Positions 11,223 to 21,988 of a stretch of DNA of 64,000 nt are shown in pieces. Where the stretch lies: assembly GCA_963573305.1 (NCBI GenBank), contig OY754331.1, forward strand, positions 14,914,868 to 14,978,867. Reading direction: 5' to 3'. The notes beneath the pieces were generated by a model, which saw nothing but the letters and a program-made list of their open reading frames with translations, made no database searches and had not been told where the DNA came from. The position numbers and the translations under genes are program-made. The DNA is from Pyrrhosoma nymphula. Lineage: Eukaryota > Arthropoda > Insecta > Odonata > Coenagrionidae. The stretch's first letter is position 1. Each line of letters opens with the position of its first letter.

Positions 11223-12059
11223 CACAAATTCGAAATTTTTTAACACTGCTCTGAGTACAATATGGGCTCCCGTAGGCAGTGTTGATGCTGAGCGTTTTTT
11301 CAGCCAGTATACCCTGGTCTTAACAGACCACTGAAATCTGCTCTAGGAGTCCTATGTTGAGACATACTGGATGCTAATGTTTGAAAACAATAATTTGGAC
11401 TGAGCCCTCCACCCTAAGTTAAAGTAAACAATGTACTCTAAGCTACTTAAGGGTTAGGTGGGGATCTGATCATTCGAAAACCATATTGCTCCTCTAATTA
11501 TTGTATTCCTCTACTTATTGTATAATAAGATACTTTTAGGATATAATTTCGCATTTTTATATTATATAATTTTGAACAACCAAAAGTTTTTCCAATTTAT
11601 TGCCGCCTAATTATTGAAATTGGCTAAAAAACAATAGATGCTACAAAGGGCAATCAAGTAAAATTGAAAGTGCTATAAAATTAAATTTGAAAATGCGATA
11701 TACTAGTATCTTTAATAATAAGGCGTGAAGTATAGTGGTGGTGGAACTTGGTGTCAATTGTCAGCTCGATGCCGGACACTAAGGAAAGGAAGTCTCGTGT
11801 GGAAGCGACCGTAGTTACGGAAGAGGACAGATCATTGTAAAGACAAAATGCTGCCAACATAACAATTTAACCCAAAAGAGCGGCTAAGTGTCAGTGGCAC
11901 GTTAAAAAGCAATATTTGCGATCCAAACAAAGCTCTAGGAAAATACTCTGAAACTGTTTGCAACCCATCGGATAAGCATATTTATGTAATTGGATTTAAA
12001 GCCATGGAGAGCTAGAGAGTTGAAATGAATAAAAGATTGAGCATTTTGAAGTTGGTGTG

Positions 12060-12199
12060 GTTGGTGTTGGTCGACCTTGGGAAAAGTGGTAGTCAAACGA
12101 AGAGACTACCTTTATACTCCCTCGTGCAGAGCTATCTAGTATGCAACTCATCCACTGTTTAGGATCTTCTGTGCAACTTCCACCATGTTTTGCTAGCAC
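12060..12199 (-). other. Conserved open segment shared with copy C
   Basis: The translation (LAKHGGSCTEDPKQWMSC..., about 45 residues) stays open here and in the matching segment of copy C (about 43825-43690). It starts after TATCTCCAG, an acceptor-like site, and ends near CCCAAG|GTC, a poor donor. It lies downstream of the two exons on the same strand. It may be an exon or simply open by chance; the product is not recognised. Confidence 0.25.
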
Positions 12200-12870
12200 T
12201 ATTCTGGAGATACTGATTGGTTACAAATGTACGATGCCTAATTTGAATATAGTGTTTGCTTATATTTTAGTCATTTTTTTTGCCTGCTGACTGCACTACA
12301 AACTTCAAACCGCCAACAGTCATCGAAAAAAGCTCAAGCGAAAGTGCTTGTTATTGCTATTATTGGGTATAATCACTAGTAAGTCTTGTTTTGATAGTGC
12401 AGCACTACTGAATGCCAAACTGACAAATACAAAAAAAAATAGAGATATAATCATCCATCTACAACAGCTTTTTGTTCTTTGCCTTTACTAATTTCCTCCA
12501 TGGCTAGCATTCTAACATCTGCTACCAAGTGCCCTTACAGCAACTCACTGGTTAGTATGTAGATGCATATGTTGATTACAGCATCTTCTAGTAAGATTAT
12601 TGAATGTCCTGATTGTTCAAGGCTTGAATTCTTCCTCTGCACACATATTCCATTTTAAAATGTATATTTATGTGACCAGATTTAAGATCTGCTACACAGG
12701 AAAAGTTTGTATGTTCTCCTGTAGCATAGACAATGTTTCATACATGTTTGGAAAACACTTTAAACTTGAATCCTATACAACTCATGTCTGTTTGTCCGTA
12801 TGGATCAACTGATCTGACCATGCTATAAGTCAAATACATGACCTACAGAACAATAAACTCGCTTATCTAA

Positions 12871-12957
12871 ACATCAGATGATGATGCAGTGCATTGAAAC
12901 CCGGGTAGATTAAAAAACTGTTTACCTGTGGAAAATTGCATCGTCATAGTCCTTATT
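12871..12957 (+). mobile_element. Small hammerhead-tail-like insertion in copy A
   Basis: Copy A reads CTAAACATCAGATGATGATG...GAAACCCGGGTAG where copy C goes directly from CTAAAC to the flanking sequence. The extra 80-odd bases contain an ATGCA/TGCAT hairpin followed by GAAACCCGGGT, the same ending as the tail at 10671-10681. The core is CAGATGA rather than CTGATGA. It looks like a decayed retroelement tail inserted in A, though loss from C is possible. Confidence 0.4.
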
Positions 12958-14339
12958 ATGCGCAATTTCTGTAAGAGCTTAAGATTAGAAGTTTTCCCTT
13001 AGTGTAAATAGAAAATTTACTTTACTTAAAAAGACCTATACATGTTTTTGATTTTTTTTTCTTTTAGGGCTTTGGTACTCTGCCACAAACACCCCAAAGC
13101 TACTACTGCCCCAGGTGAACAAGGACACATGGCCACCTTAAAACATGCCTAACAATCACAGCATTCCCTTCTAGGGAATTTACTGACAAAAACATTTTAG
13201 TCTAGGTGATAGGCCTGTGAAGTTCACTCTGCTTTGATTATTTCCTCCATTCAGTCCTATCCTTGAAAACCTTTTTCTTCCTCATACAATAATGCGTTGC
13301 TTCAAATATATCATCCCGTTCTTAAAGACTCCTAACCTCCCTTCTCTTCCACATACAGCATCTCTCTCACCACATTCATCCATGACCATGGCTTACCCTT
13401 TCTTCTTAAAGCACTCATTCCTCTATTACAAATCTGCTCTTCTGTTTGACTCTAATCCGCACGGCCAAACTAACAAAACATGCTCCTTTCATGACTCATG
13501 CAATCTTATCCTTATCCCTTCTGCTCTTTTTTGAAACTCTGCTAAGATGAACATATTCTCCATACTCGATAAAATCTAGAAATTGAAACTTTGGCTTGAA
13601 TAAAGCCAGCTATACATTTGTGGGAGGTGCATGTCCTGCCCTACTGCTGCTAATAATATCATTTAGCTTTCATTATATCTGATGATTTATCTACTAAAAA
13701 TCGAATTTCTGAACGTGTGGTTAGCATTGAAAGTAGATCAAAATACCTATTTTCTCGGGAGGTGATCGACAACTGTTGCCTTAAGAATCATGAAGGACTA
13801 GTCAGCAGATTGGAGAGGTAAAGTAGGGGAATAAGATGAGATGAACTTGGCTTCCCGAGGAATCAATAGTCCTGGCTCATCTGATGAATGGGAATTAAAG
13901 TGCTCTCTATGAATCACGCAATTCGTCCAATCCAATCACCCATTCAGATTCTGCTGAAAAGTATCTGCCACAGACAAGAAGAGAATTCAGTGTCCTAAGA
14001 TGAGAAGCCAGTTTTTTAGCTAGTACAATCCATGGGCATAGGGTAAAATGTAATATCTAAGTGTAAATCTTTGATTTTTTAGCAAAACTCCCAGGTCATT
14101 TTAATGCATGTGGAAGCAATTACTCATAGGAAATAAGCAAACCCCCATAAACTCCTAGCATCCTCTGTGCAGGAATGGGTAACAAATTCCACACCTCAGC
14201 CATGCATCATTTATGTAGTGGGATCATTCAAGGGTGGTGTGAATTCCATTCAACTCCAAGAGACTGTGATTCATGATTTGTTAGTTTGTTTCATTGATTA
14301 TTTGGTGAGGTGAATGGCTAGATTGTTCATGTGCACCTT

Positions 14340-14579
14340 TGTGGCGAGTCAAGTTGGTCTCCGATCCACGTGGCAAGTCAAAGCGGAAAGGAGACTGCCA
14401 GCGTGTCTAGGCTGCCGCATAAAATTCTATGTGATGTTTGATGCACCATAAAAGACCCACGGAGAAGCCACCAAAGCGGAGTCCTCAATCGCCACGCCTG
14501 AGTGTACCTTGTGTTTCTAAATAAATCATATCATTAGAGTTGTTCGAATTACTTCCAATTTACCCGTCAGCGACCCACA
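14340..14579 (+). mobile_element. Solo LTR (240 bp) with CCTT target duplication
   Basis: The segment begins TGTGGCGAGTC and ends GCGACCCACA, so it has TG...CA ends with TGTGG/CCACA inverted termini. It contains an AATAAA signal near 14519. CCTT occurs immediately on both sides (14336-14339 and 14580-14583). The matching sites in copies B (near 18558) and C (near 45577) have a single CCTT and no insert. This is a clean insertion of an LTR retrotransposon (4-bp duplication, gypsy-like) reduced to one LTR by recombination. Confidence 0.85.
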
Positions 14580-16349
14580 CCTTCAAGGATTATTTGGGAA
14601 AAGAAAAATAGTGAAGGAAAACTGTATTATCTTCAGTGCACTCTTAATGAAATGCACCAAAGAGTTGTACTGCACTAGAAGTACTCTTCTCCATGGCACT
14701 TGACTAGGAATCTGCATTTCCTCTATAATAGTATTCACCACTTCCTTTGAGAATCGAATCCAGGCCCTCTGGAAGAGTTCGGTAATTACTCCATTCACTG
14801 CAACAAGCTGATGTCCTTTCTTGATTTCACCTATAATTTTTAGCTATGTGCAAACAAAAATAAGCGATTATATCTCACATCAGACTCCTTATCTCAATAC
14901 CAAAATTTTACACCCCTGCACATAATAACCTCTCATTTGAAGTCCACATTCGTGCGCTAGATATGGATTCCCAATGTATTGTATTCAAGATCAAATAAGC
15001 AAGCAAACATTTCTTTTTAACGTTTCTTTCAGTGACAATCCATGGTAAGCAATTCACTGCAAAAAAATGAAGGCTCCTTTTAATGCATTCAAGCTTCCCA
15101 AAAAGATTTCCTATCATGCTACTAAAGTCATTTTCCTGTATTCACCAAACTAGTTATTTCATTTTCAATGATCATCTCCGTATTCTATTTGGAGGCAAAT
15201 ATAGCTCGGGAACTTCAATTTTTATTGTTGGTAATGTAAAAATTATTCTGTCAACTCTTATTTTGAGACCAGGATAAATATATGTATAACTATTTTTTAA
15301 TTATGGAGCTTTAGGTCCATAACAGTTATTCCTTCCCCATCAAAAGAGAATAAATAAAACCCTTTATGAAATTCTGGTAGAAAAACTATTCAAAATGCAT
15401 GTTTGCAGAAAAAGCATGAAATGATTGCGCCTCTAATGTAAGGAATTCACTGAGGAAAAAACTGCCATTCAGAGTTTGAAATTCTCAATTCAGCCATAAT
15501 CAATGTAATTATGTATTATTTAGAATGGCATCATATAGGTAACCACTGATAATGATTTTTGCTCATTTAATGACAAATCAGTATCAAAAATTAGTTATAA
15601 TGTTTGGCTGAGGAATTAGATAGGCTTTTGCATTTCACAGAGCACTCGGAGACTTACAAATGAAAATAAGGCCATTTTTATTTTTCACCCTTTTCCCAGA
15701 ATGGAAAATTGCCTGCATTTAGTATGAAATGTAGGCAACCTTCTGATTCATTGGTGAAAACCATCTGGGCATTACTTGAAAGTGTGGAAGTTTACAAAAA
15801 AATTTAATATATTATCATAAGGTTAGCAATACAATTTTTTCAAGGGTAAGTGGACAGGACACAAGAAAAGACCTGATCCTGGCCTGGACCCTAGGTACCC
15901 AATGAATGCACTTTTTGCATTTTTTATTACAATCATAAAAAATTTCCAGATTGATTCTTCCTGATGAGAATATTCCACCAGAATATTTCTACAAAAACTT
16001 TTCCGTATGGTTAATATCCAAGTTGCTACTTTTCAGATAAAATATGAATAACTTAAATACAGTGCATTCCCACAAGAACATCAATGAAGAAAGAAAATCA
16101 AAACAGTTACTACACAAAAATGGATGTAATGTATTCCCAATTTTAAATTGGTTTTCTGAAAACTTGGAATACCAATTTTTGTTAGTGAGCTACAGGAAAG
16201 AGAATGTGCTAACATAAAAATTCAAAGCTAATAATAATGAGAGGAATATGTAATAGAAAAGAACTGGAAAAACCTGACATGAATAAAAAATGTTTAATTG
16301 ATAAGTATATCATTACATTCAACAGACATTTGGCCGCTTTCAAATTCTT

Positions 16350-16498
16350 TTATTTGTACACAGCTTTCTTACTGGCTTTATGCTCTGGATGAGCCTTAAG
16401 GGCTGCTCTTGCCAAATAAAGCCACCATTTTAAATGAGGAAATGTCCCTGCTGCTTTGGTAACATCGTCATATCTAAAAACTCTGCAAAACATCCAGC
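16350..16498 (-). pseudogene. Last exon of unrecognised gene, copy A
   Basis: On the minus strand a polypyrimidine-poor acceptor (CATTTCAG) precedes GCTGGATGTTTTGC. One frame gives GWMFCRVFRYDDVTKAAGTF and continues to HPEHKASKKAVYK then TAA at 16350-16352, followed by AATAAA-like sequence. A second frame, in phase with the preceding exon, gives a shorter end (AGCFAEFLDMTMLPKQQGHF, two more residues, stop). Which frame is used is unclear. The exon is present in copies B and C. I do not recognise the product. Copy A is called a pseudogene because the donor of its upstream exon is GA instead of GT. Confidence 0.45.
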
Positions 16499-16964
16499 CT
16501 GAAATGAAAATCAGGAAAAGAATGATAATTAACAACAGGCAATGATGGCACCATCAATGGTCCGAGCCCATCATAGTCTCTATACAAATTGAGCACTTGG
16601 ATTAGTTTAAACTAAAGATTTTGAGTAAATTCTTATTTCTCATTGAAATTACATTATTCCGAGATACCAATGCATTCATGTTGACATTGCTTCAGACATA
16701 ACAGAAGTAAAATTTTCCAATCCAAATTTCAAACAAATGATTTTTTTTAAATTGGTGAACTGCAAATTTACCATCTAAATATGAAAACCAACATCATGGT
16801 AATTCACGTTGGCAAGGGCAAAAATTCATGACCTTCCATTGACTCTACATCCCAAACTAAAAAATATTATGCAGTGACTATCAATCTTGTAAACACCGGA
16901 GAAAAAATATTTCAGGGAAAACTGAAATGGAAGTATTAAATGCATCTCTGCCAAAAATATATTC

Positions 16965-17154
16965 CTTTGATGCAGCCCTTAACATTTTGCTGTCTAGATT
17001 ATCCATGTCATTTGAACTTGATCCTGGTATGCCATGCCAATTGTAAATCTCTTCACTAAACAGATTCATGTGCGGAATATCCCAACCATTATCATAGGCT
17101 TGGTAAAGATGCCCACTGCACCTCTGTAAACCAGCACCCATGGCCTGAGTAAAT
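16965..17154 (-). pseudogene. Upstream exon of unrecognised gene, copy A (broken donor)
   Basis: The acceptor TTTTCCTTTGCAG opens a frame FTQAMGAGLQRCSGHLYQAY, continuing through DNGWDIPHMNLF and NWHGIPGSSSND to TCAAAG at 16965. In copies B and C the next bases are GTATAT, a usable donor; here they are GAATAT, so the donor is lost. Two codons (LY in copy C) are also missing. Composition and conservation suggest a real, soluble-protein exon. No family is recognised. Confidence 0.5.
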
Positions 17155-17223
17155 CTGCAAAGGAAAATATTGGTGAACATAATTGATTTTATTAAATGGG
17201 AAATGACTAAATATATCCCTTAA

Positions 17224-17389
17224 CCCTTTTACTGCCAGCCCATGTGCGAAGATTGCCTAGGCTATTTTCAGGTTTTTAAAGTTGGGTCATAAAATTCAGG
17301 TATACTAAGTTGGGCTGATAAATTGGTCCATGGCAGTTATCGTGCATCTAACGTGGGCTGATATAATTGGCCCGCTAGCAGTAAAAGGG
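17224..17389. mobile_element. TTAA-type MITE (166 bp), copy A
   Basis: Termini are CCCTTTTACTGCCAGC and GCTAGCAGTAAAAGGG, near-perfect inverted repeats. TTAA precedes the left end (17220-17223) and TGAA follows the right end, an eroded TTAA. CCC...GGG ends at TTAA are the hallmark of piggyBac-type non-autonomous elements. The same insertion is present in copy B and, truncated, in copy C, so it predates the block duplication. Confidence 0.8.
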
Positions 17390-20216
17390 TGAAGTTAATT
17401 GCAAAACTCTTACCACAAAACAGTATTACAACACTAATCTAAGCTAGAAAATGACAGGCTAAGGAAAAGACCAGTATGTATTTCAATGCTGACTACATTT
17501 GTGGCATTCAATTAACACTGGATTGAATGTGGGCATTCCTCAAAAAAAAATTAATCATTTCATAAATTGGTAATTTTGAAGATTGCTGAATATCATAGCA
17601 TACTGGAGTGCCAGGCGCCAAAGGCTCTATTTCAGGGAAAATAAGAAGTGCATATGACCCAAATGTTAGCACGAGGGTCGTGGTTCAAGTTTCCCCCTCT
17701 AAACCCTGCTGGATCTGTGGGCTATGACTCATTGTTAGTTGTTTTTAAGTGAGCATATTTACCAAAACTACACTATTTTTGTTGGCTTCACTTTGTACAA
17801 GGCATGAATGTCAGTATTCATAATTTTCTTTACTTTATTTATTTATTAACAATAGCCACCAGAATCAGCTATATGGCCTTATTATTGGCGTACTAACAAT
17901 TAACAATGGACGAGCAGACACCACCATGCCCTGGGAGGTAAAAAATCCTCCCCAGACGGCACTCCAACCCGCGATCTTTGGACTAGCAGGAGAGGAAATT
18001 ACCCCACCCCCATCAAGGATGGCTAAATAAAAGTAATACTAATACTAATTACCCCATAATTAAATAAAACAAATACTTAAGGAAAATTGAGTACAATTAT
18101 TGATTACCCTGTCCTGTACTGTAATACTTCCATGTATCACCCAATTCATCCAATCCAATCACCCATTTGGATTCTGCTGAAAGTATCTGCCACAGACAAG
18201 AGGGGAATTCAGTGTCCTAAGATGAGAAGCCAGTTTTTTAGCCAGTCTAATCCAAGGGTATATTGTAAAATGTACTCTCTAAATGTAAATATTTGATTTT
18301 TAAGCAAACTTCCCAGGTCATTTAATTGCATGTGGAAGCAATTACTCATAGGAAATATGCAAAGCCCCATTAACTCCTAGCATCCTCTGTGCAGGAATGG
18401 GTAACAAATCGCACCCCTCAGCCATGCATCATTTATGTAGTGGGATCATTCAAGGGTGGTGTGAATTCCATTTAGCTCCAAGGGACTGTGATTCATGATT
18501 TGTTAGTTTGTTTCATTGATTACTTGGGGAGATGAGTGGCTAGAGAGTTCATGTGAACCTTCAAGGGTTATTTGGGAAAAGGTTAAGGAAAACTATATTA
18601 TCTTCAGTGTACTCTTTATGAAATGCACCAAAGAGTTCCAATTTAATCCCTTGTGTGATAAATTCTATGCACTTACTGCACTAGAAGCACTCTTCTCCAT
18701 GGCACTTGACTAGGAATCTGCATTTCCTCTATAATAGTATTCACCACTTCCTTTGAGAATCGAACCCAGGCCCTCTGGAAGAGTTCAGTAATTACTCCAT
18801 TCACCGCAACAATCTGATGTCCATTCTTGATTTCACCTATAATTTTTAGCTATGTGATTACAAAAATAAGCGATTATATCTCACGTCTGACTCCCTATCT
18901 CAATACCAAAATTTTACACCACTGCACATAATCACCTCTCATATTAAGTCCAAATTCGTGTACTAGATATGGATTCCCAATGTATTGTATTCAAGATCAC
19001 ATAAGCAAGCAAACATTTCTTTTTAAAGTTTCTTTCACTGACAATCGATGGTATGCAATTCATTGCAAAACAACGAAGGCTCATCATAATTCATTTAAGT
19101 TTCCCATGCAGAATACTTATTATGCTACTAAAGTTATTTTCCTGTATTCACCAAACTAGTAATTTCCAATGATTATCTCTGTAATCTATCTGGATGCAAA
19201 TATAGCTTGGTAACTTTTATTTATATTTTTGGTAATGTAAAAACTATTTTGTCAACTCTTATTTTGGGACCAGGATAAATATGTAATTATTTTTTAATTC
19301 TGGAGATTTAGGGTCATAAACAGTTATTCCTTCCCCATCAAACTATCTGCCAGTCAAACTTTGAAATTCTCAATTCAGCCATAATTAATGTAATTATGTA
19401 TTATATAGAAAGGCATCATATAGGTAATCACTGATAATGAATTTTACTCATTTAATGACAAGTCAGTACCAAAGGTTAATTATAATATTTGGCTTGAGGA
19501 ATTAGATAGGCTTTTGCATTTCAAAGAGCACTCTGAATGACTTATAAATTAAAATACGGGCATTTTAAATCTTCACCCTTTTCCCAGCAATTAGTACGAA
19601 ATGTAGGCAACTTTTTGAAACATTGGTGAAAACCACTTGAAAGTGTGGAGCGCCACAAAAAATTTAATATATTATCATAACGCTGGCTATACAATTTTTT
19701 CAAAGGTAAGTGGACAGGGAACAAGAAAAGACCTGGTCTGAAGGACTTTTCTGTCCCTAGGTACCAAATGAAGTCACTTTTTTCACTTTTTATAACAACC
19801 TTAAAAATTTCCAGATAGATTCTTCCTACTCTGAAAATGTCCACCAGAATATTTCTACAAAAACTTTTCCATATGAGTAATATCCATGTTGATACTTTTC
19901 AGATAAAATATGAATAACTTAAATACAGTGCATTCCCACATGAACATCAATGAAGAAAGAAAATAAAAACAGTTACTACACAAAAATGGATGTAATGTAT
20001 TCCCAATTTTAAATTGGTTTTCTGAAATCTTGGAATGCAGATTTTTATTAGTAAGCTAGAGGAAAGAGAATGTGCTAACATAAAAATTCAAAGCTAATTA
20101 AAAATTATAGGAATATCTAATAGGAAATAACTGGAAAAACCTGACATGATTTAAAAATGTTTAATTGATAAGTATATCACTACATTCATCAGACATTTGG
20201 CCGCTTTCGAATTTTT

Positions 20217-20365
20217 TTATTTGTACACATCTTTCTTATCGGCTTTATGCTCTGGATGAGCCTTAAGGGCTGTTCTTGTCAAATAAAGCCACCATTTTAA
20301 ATGAGGAAATGTCCCTGCTGCTTTGGCAACATCGTGATATCTAATAAGTCTGCAAAACATCCAGT
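20217..20365 (-). pseudogene. Last exon of unrecognised gene, copy B
   Basis: Acceptor CATTACAG precedes ACTGGATGTTTTGC. The long frame reads DWMFCRLIRYHDVAKAAGTF through HPEHKADKKDVYK and TAA. Relative to copy A there are about eleven amino-acid differences in 49 codons, whereas B and C differ very little. The gene copy is broken upstream by the MITE in the preceding exon. Product unrecognised. Confidence 0.4.
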
Positions 20366-20803
20366 CTGTAATGAAAATCAGGAAAAGAATGATAATTAAC
20401 AACAGGGAATGGCACCATCAATGGTCCGAGCCTATCATAGTCTCTATACAAATTGAGCACATGGATTAGTTTAAACTGAATATTATAAGCCAATTCTAAA
20501 TTCTCATCTAAATTACATTATTCCAAAGTACTTATGCGTACATTAGGTAACAGAAGTAAAATTTTTCAATCCAAATTATTTTTTTTTAATTAGTGAACTG
20601 CAAATTTACCATCTAAATATGAAAACCAACATCATGGTAATTCACGTTGGCAAGGGCAAAAATTCATGACTTCCCATTGACTCTACATCCCGAAGTAAAA
20701 AATATTATGCAGTAACTATCAATCTTGTAAACACCGGGGGGGAAAATATTTCGGGGAAAACTGAAATGGAAGTATTAAATGCATCTCTACCAAAAATATA
20801 TAC

Positions 20804-21224
20804 CTTTGATGCAGCCCATAACATTTTGCTGTCTAGATAATCCATGTCATTTGAACTTGCTCCTGGTATACCATGTCAATTGCAAAGGTACCTAAATCTC
20901 TTCCCTTAACCCATTCAAGGCATCGGTCCCTTACTTTTCTCAGTTTTCCCTAGTTCCTAAGCATCAGCACTGACACTTGCAACTTCCTTCAGCGTCTTAG
21001 TCTTGCTCTAGGCACACGTGGATGAGTTTTGTTCTTTTCTGGATGAGTTTTCGTTTTATATAAATAAAAGAAAAAACCCTTCAGCGTGGGAATAAATTTA
21101 ATGTCAACAGGTCAGCATTGAAAGGGTTAACAGAGTCATGTGCAGAATACCCCAACCATTATCATAGGCTTGGTAAAGATTCCCACTGCACCTCGGTAAA
21201 CCAGCACCCATGGCCTGAGTAAAT
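20804..21224 (-). pseudogene. Upstream exon of unrecognised gene, copy B, split by MITE
   Basis: Acceptor (TTTGCAG at 21225-21231) and donor (AAG|GTATAT at 20804) are both intact. A 221-bp TTAA element at 20910-21130 splits the exon within the residues that read NLF.EEI in the other copies. The bases next to it are also altered. Unless the insert is spliced out, the frame is lost. Confidence 0.55.
20906..21130. mobile_element. TTAA-type MITE inserted in exon
   Basis: TTAA at 20906-20909 and 21127-21130 flanks an insert starting CCCATTCAAGGC and ending GCATTGAAAGGG, which are imperfect inverted repeats. Copies A and C have a single TAAA at this site (CTTCACTAAACAGATTC and CTTCAGTAAACAGATTC) and no insert. 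The size, CCC...GGG ends and TTAA duplication indicate a piggyBac-type non-autonomous element. Its ends resemble those of the MITE at 49931-50092. Confidence 0.85.
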
Positions 21225-21290
21225 CTGCAAAGGAAAATATTGGTGAACATTGATTTTAATAAATAGAAAATGACTAAATATATCCATAAA

Positions 21291-21462
21291 CCCTTTTACT
21301 GCCAGCCCATTTCAGGTGGGATGTGCAAAGATTGCAAAGGCTATTTTCAGGTTTTTAAAGTTGGGCCATTAAATTCAGGTGTTATAAGTTGGGCCGATAA
21401 AGCGGTCCATGGCAACATATGTAACATGGGTTGATATAATTGGCCCGCTAGGTGTAAAAGGG
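21291..21462. mobile_element. TTAA-type MITE (172 bp), copy B
   Basis: Orthologue by duplication of the element at 17224-17389: starts CCCTTTTACTGCCAGC and ends TGTAAAAGGG, with internal ATTTTCAGGTTTTTAAAG shared. Confidence 0.75.
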
Positions 21463-21901
21463 TGAAGTTAATTGTAAATCTCTGTTACCACAGAAAACAG
21501 TAGTACAACACTAATCTAAGCTAAAAAATGACAGGCTAAGGAAAAGACCAGCATGTACTATCGTTTTCACTGAAATGTAGACACCCAAACTGATTGTACT
21601 GATTTGATTAAATGGGGCCGGGTCGGAAAAAACATAGAGGGTTGGCACACGAGGCTAGCTGCGGCCTTTGCCTTAACGTCACCGAGAGCCGACGAGGACG
21701 GACGTGGATGCGACAGGGCTAGCGGAATTACAGTCAAATAAACTCCGAGAGCATAAGCCCTAGCGAAAGGAATGCACTGAGGAAACTCACGTCCACGCAC
21801 ACGTTGGGCCGATCGGAGTATTTTCTTTCGGGCTCCGTCGCGAGGTTTTTCCTCTCCCTAGATTCAGATTTGGACTCACCGTGAGTGTCTTATAAGGAAG
21901 C

Positions 21902-21988
21902 GGCTCCGTAGCCGAGATGGTTAATTCCATGCGTCGAAGTTGGTGTGCGGTTCTGGCGGGGTTCGAATCAGTAGTCAGGCCAATTTTT
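21902..21988 (+). other. tRNA-like pol III box segment, left arm
   Basis: TAGCCGAGATGG (21909-21920) fits a pol III A box and GGTTCGAATC (21960-21969) fits a B box, 40 bp apart, with a T run at 21983-21988. The sequence around the B box does not form a T-stem and the acceptor ends do not pair, so this is not a functional tRNA. It may be a tRNA-derived SINE head. The mirror copy lies on the minus strand at 25476-25390. Confidence 0.5.

Larger units (their letters stand above)
11375..18130. repeat. Duplicated block, copy A
   Basis: From TAATGTTTGAAAACAA onward this block matches copy C (43001-48340) along most of its length. From about 13911 it also matches copy B (18131-26466), with which it is in direct tandem. 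It carries two minus-strand exons of an unrecognised gene (16350-16498, 16965-17154). Relative to C it has about 300 extra bp at 12380-12675, a tail-like insertion near 12871 and a solo LTR at 14340-14579. Minus-strand sequence at about 12199-12060 stays open in both A and C, a possible further exon. Confidence 0.9.

Noticed and set aside
12060..12199. Chemokine-like look of the open segment with CTEDPKQWMSCILD
   Set aside because: The pattern C.DPK..W recalls vertebrate chemokine C-termini, but the second-disulfide context is missing, the host looks like an arthropod, and a short chance match cannot carry that call.
19542..19844. 100-codon minus-strand gene shared by copies B and C
   Set aside because: B and C are nearly identical here at all sites and copy A breaks the frame, so conservation of the frame is not informative.
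21567..21800. 77-codon gene duplicated in both transposon arms
   Set aside because: The identical frame at 25578-25811 merely reflects the inverted arms; identity of the arms is not coding evidence.
21902..21988. Functional tRNA gene
   Set aside because: A and B boxes are present but the T-stem and acceptor stem do not pair, so it is only tRNA-like.
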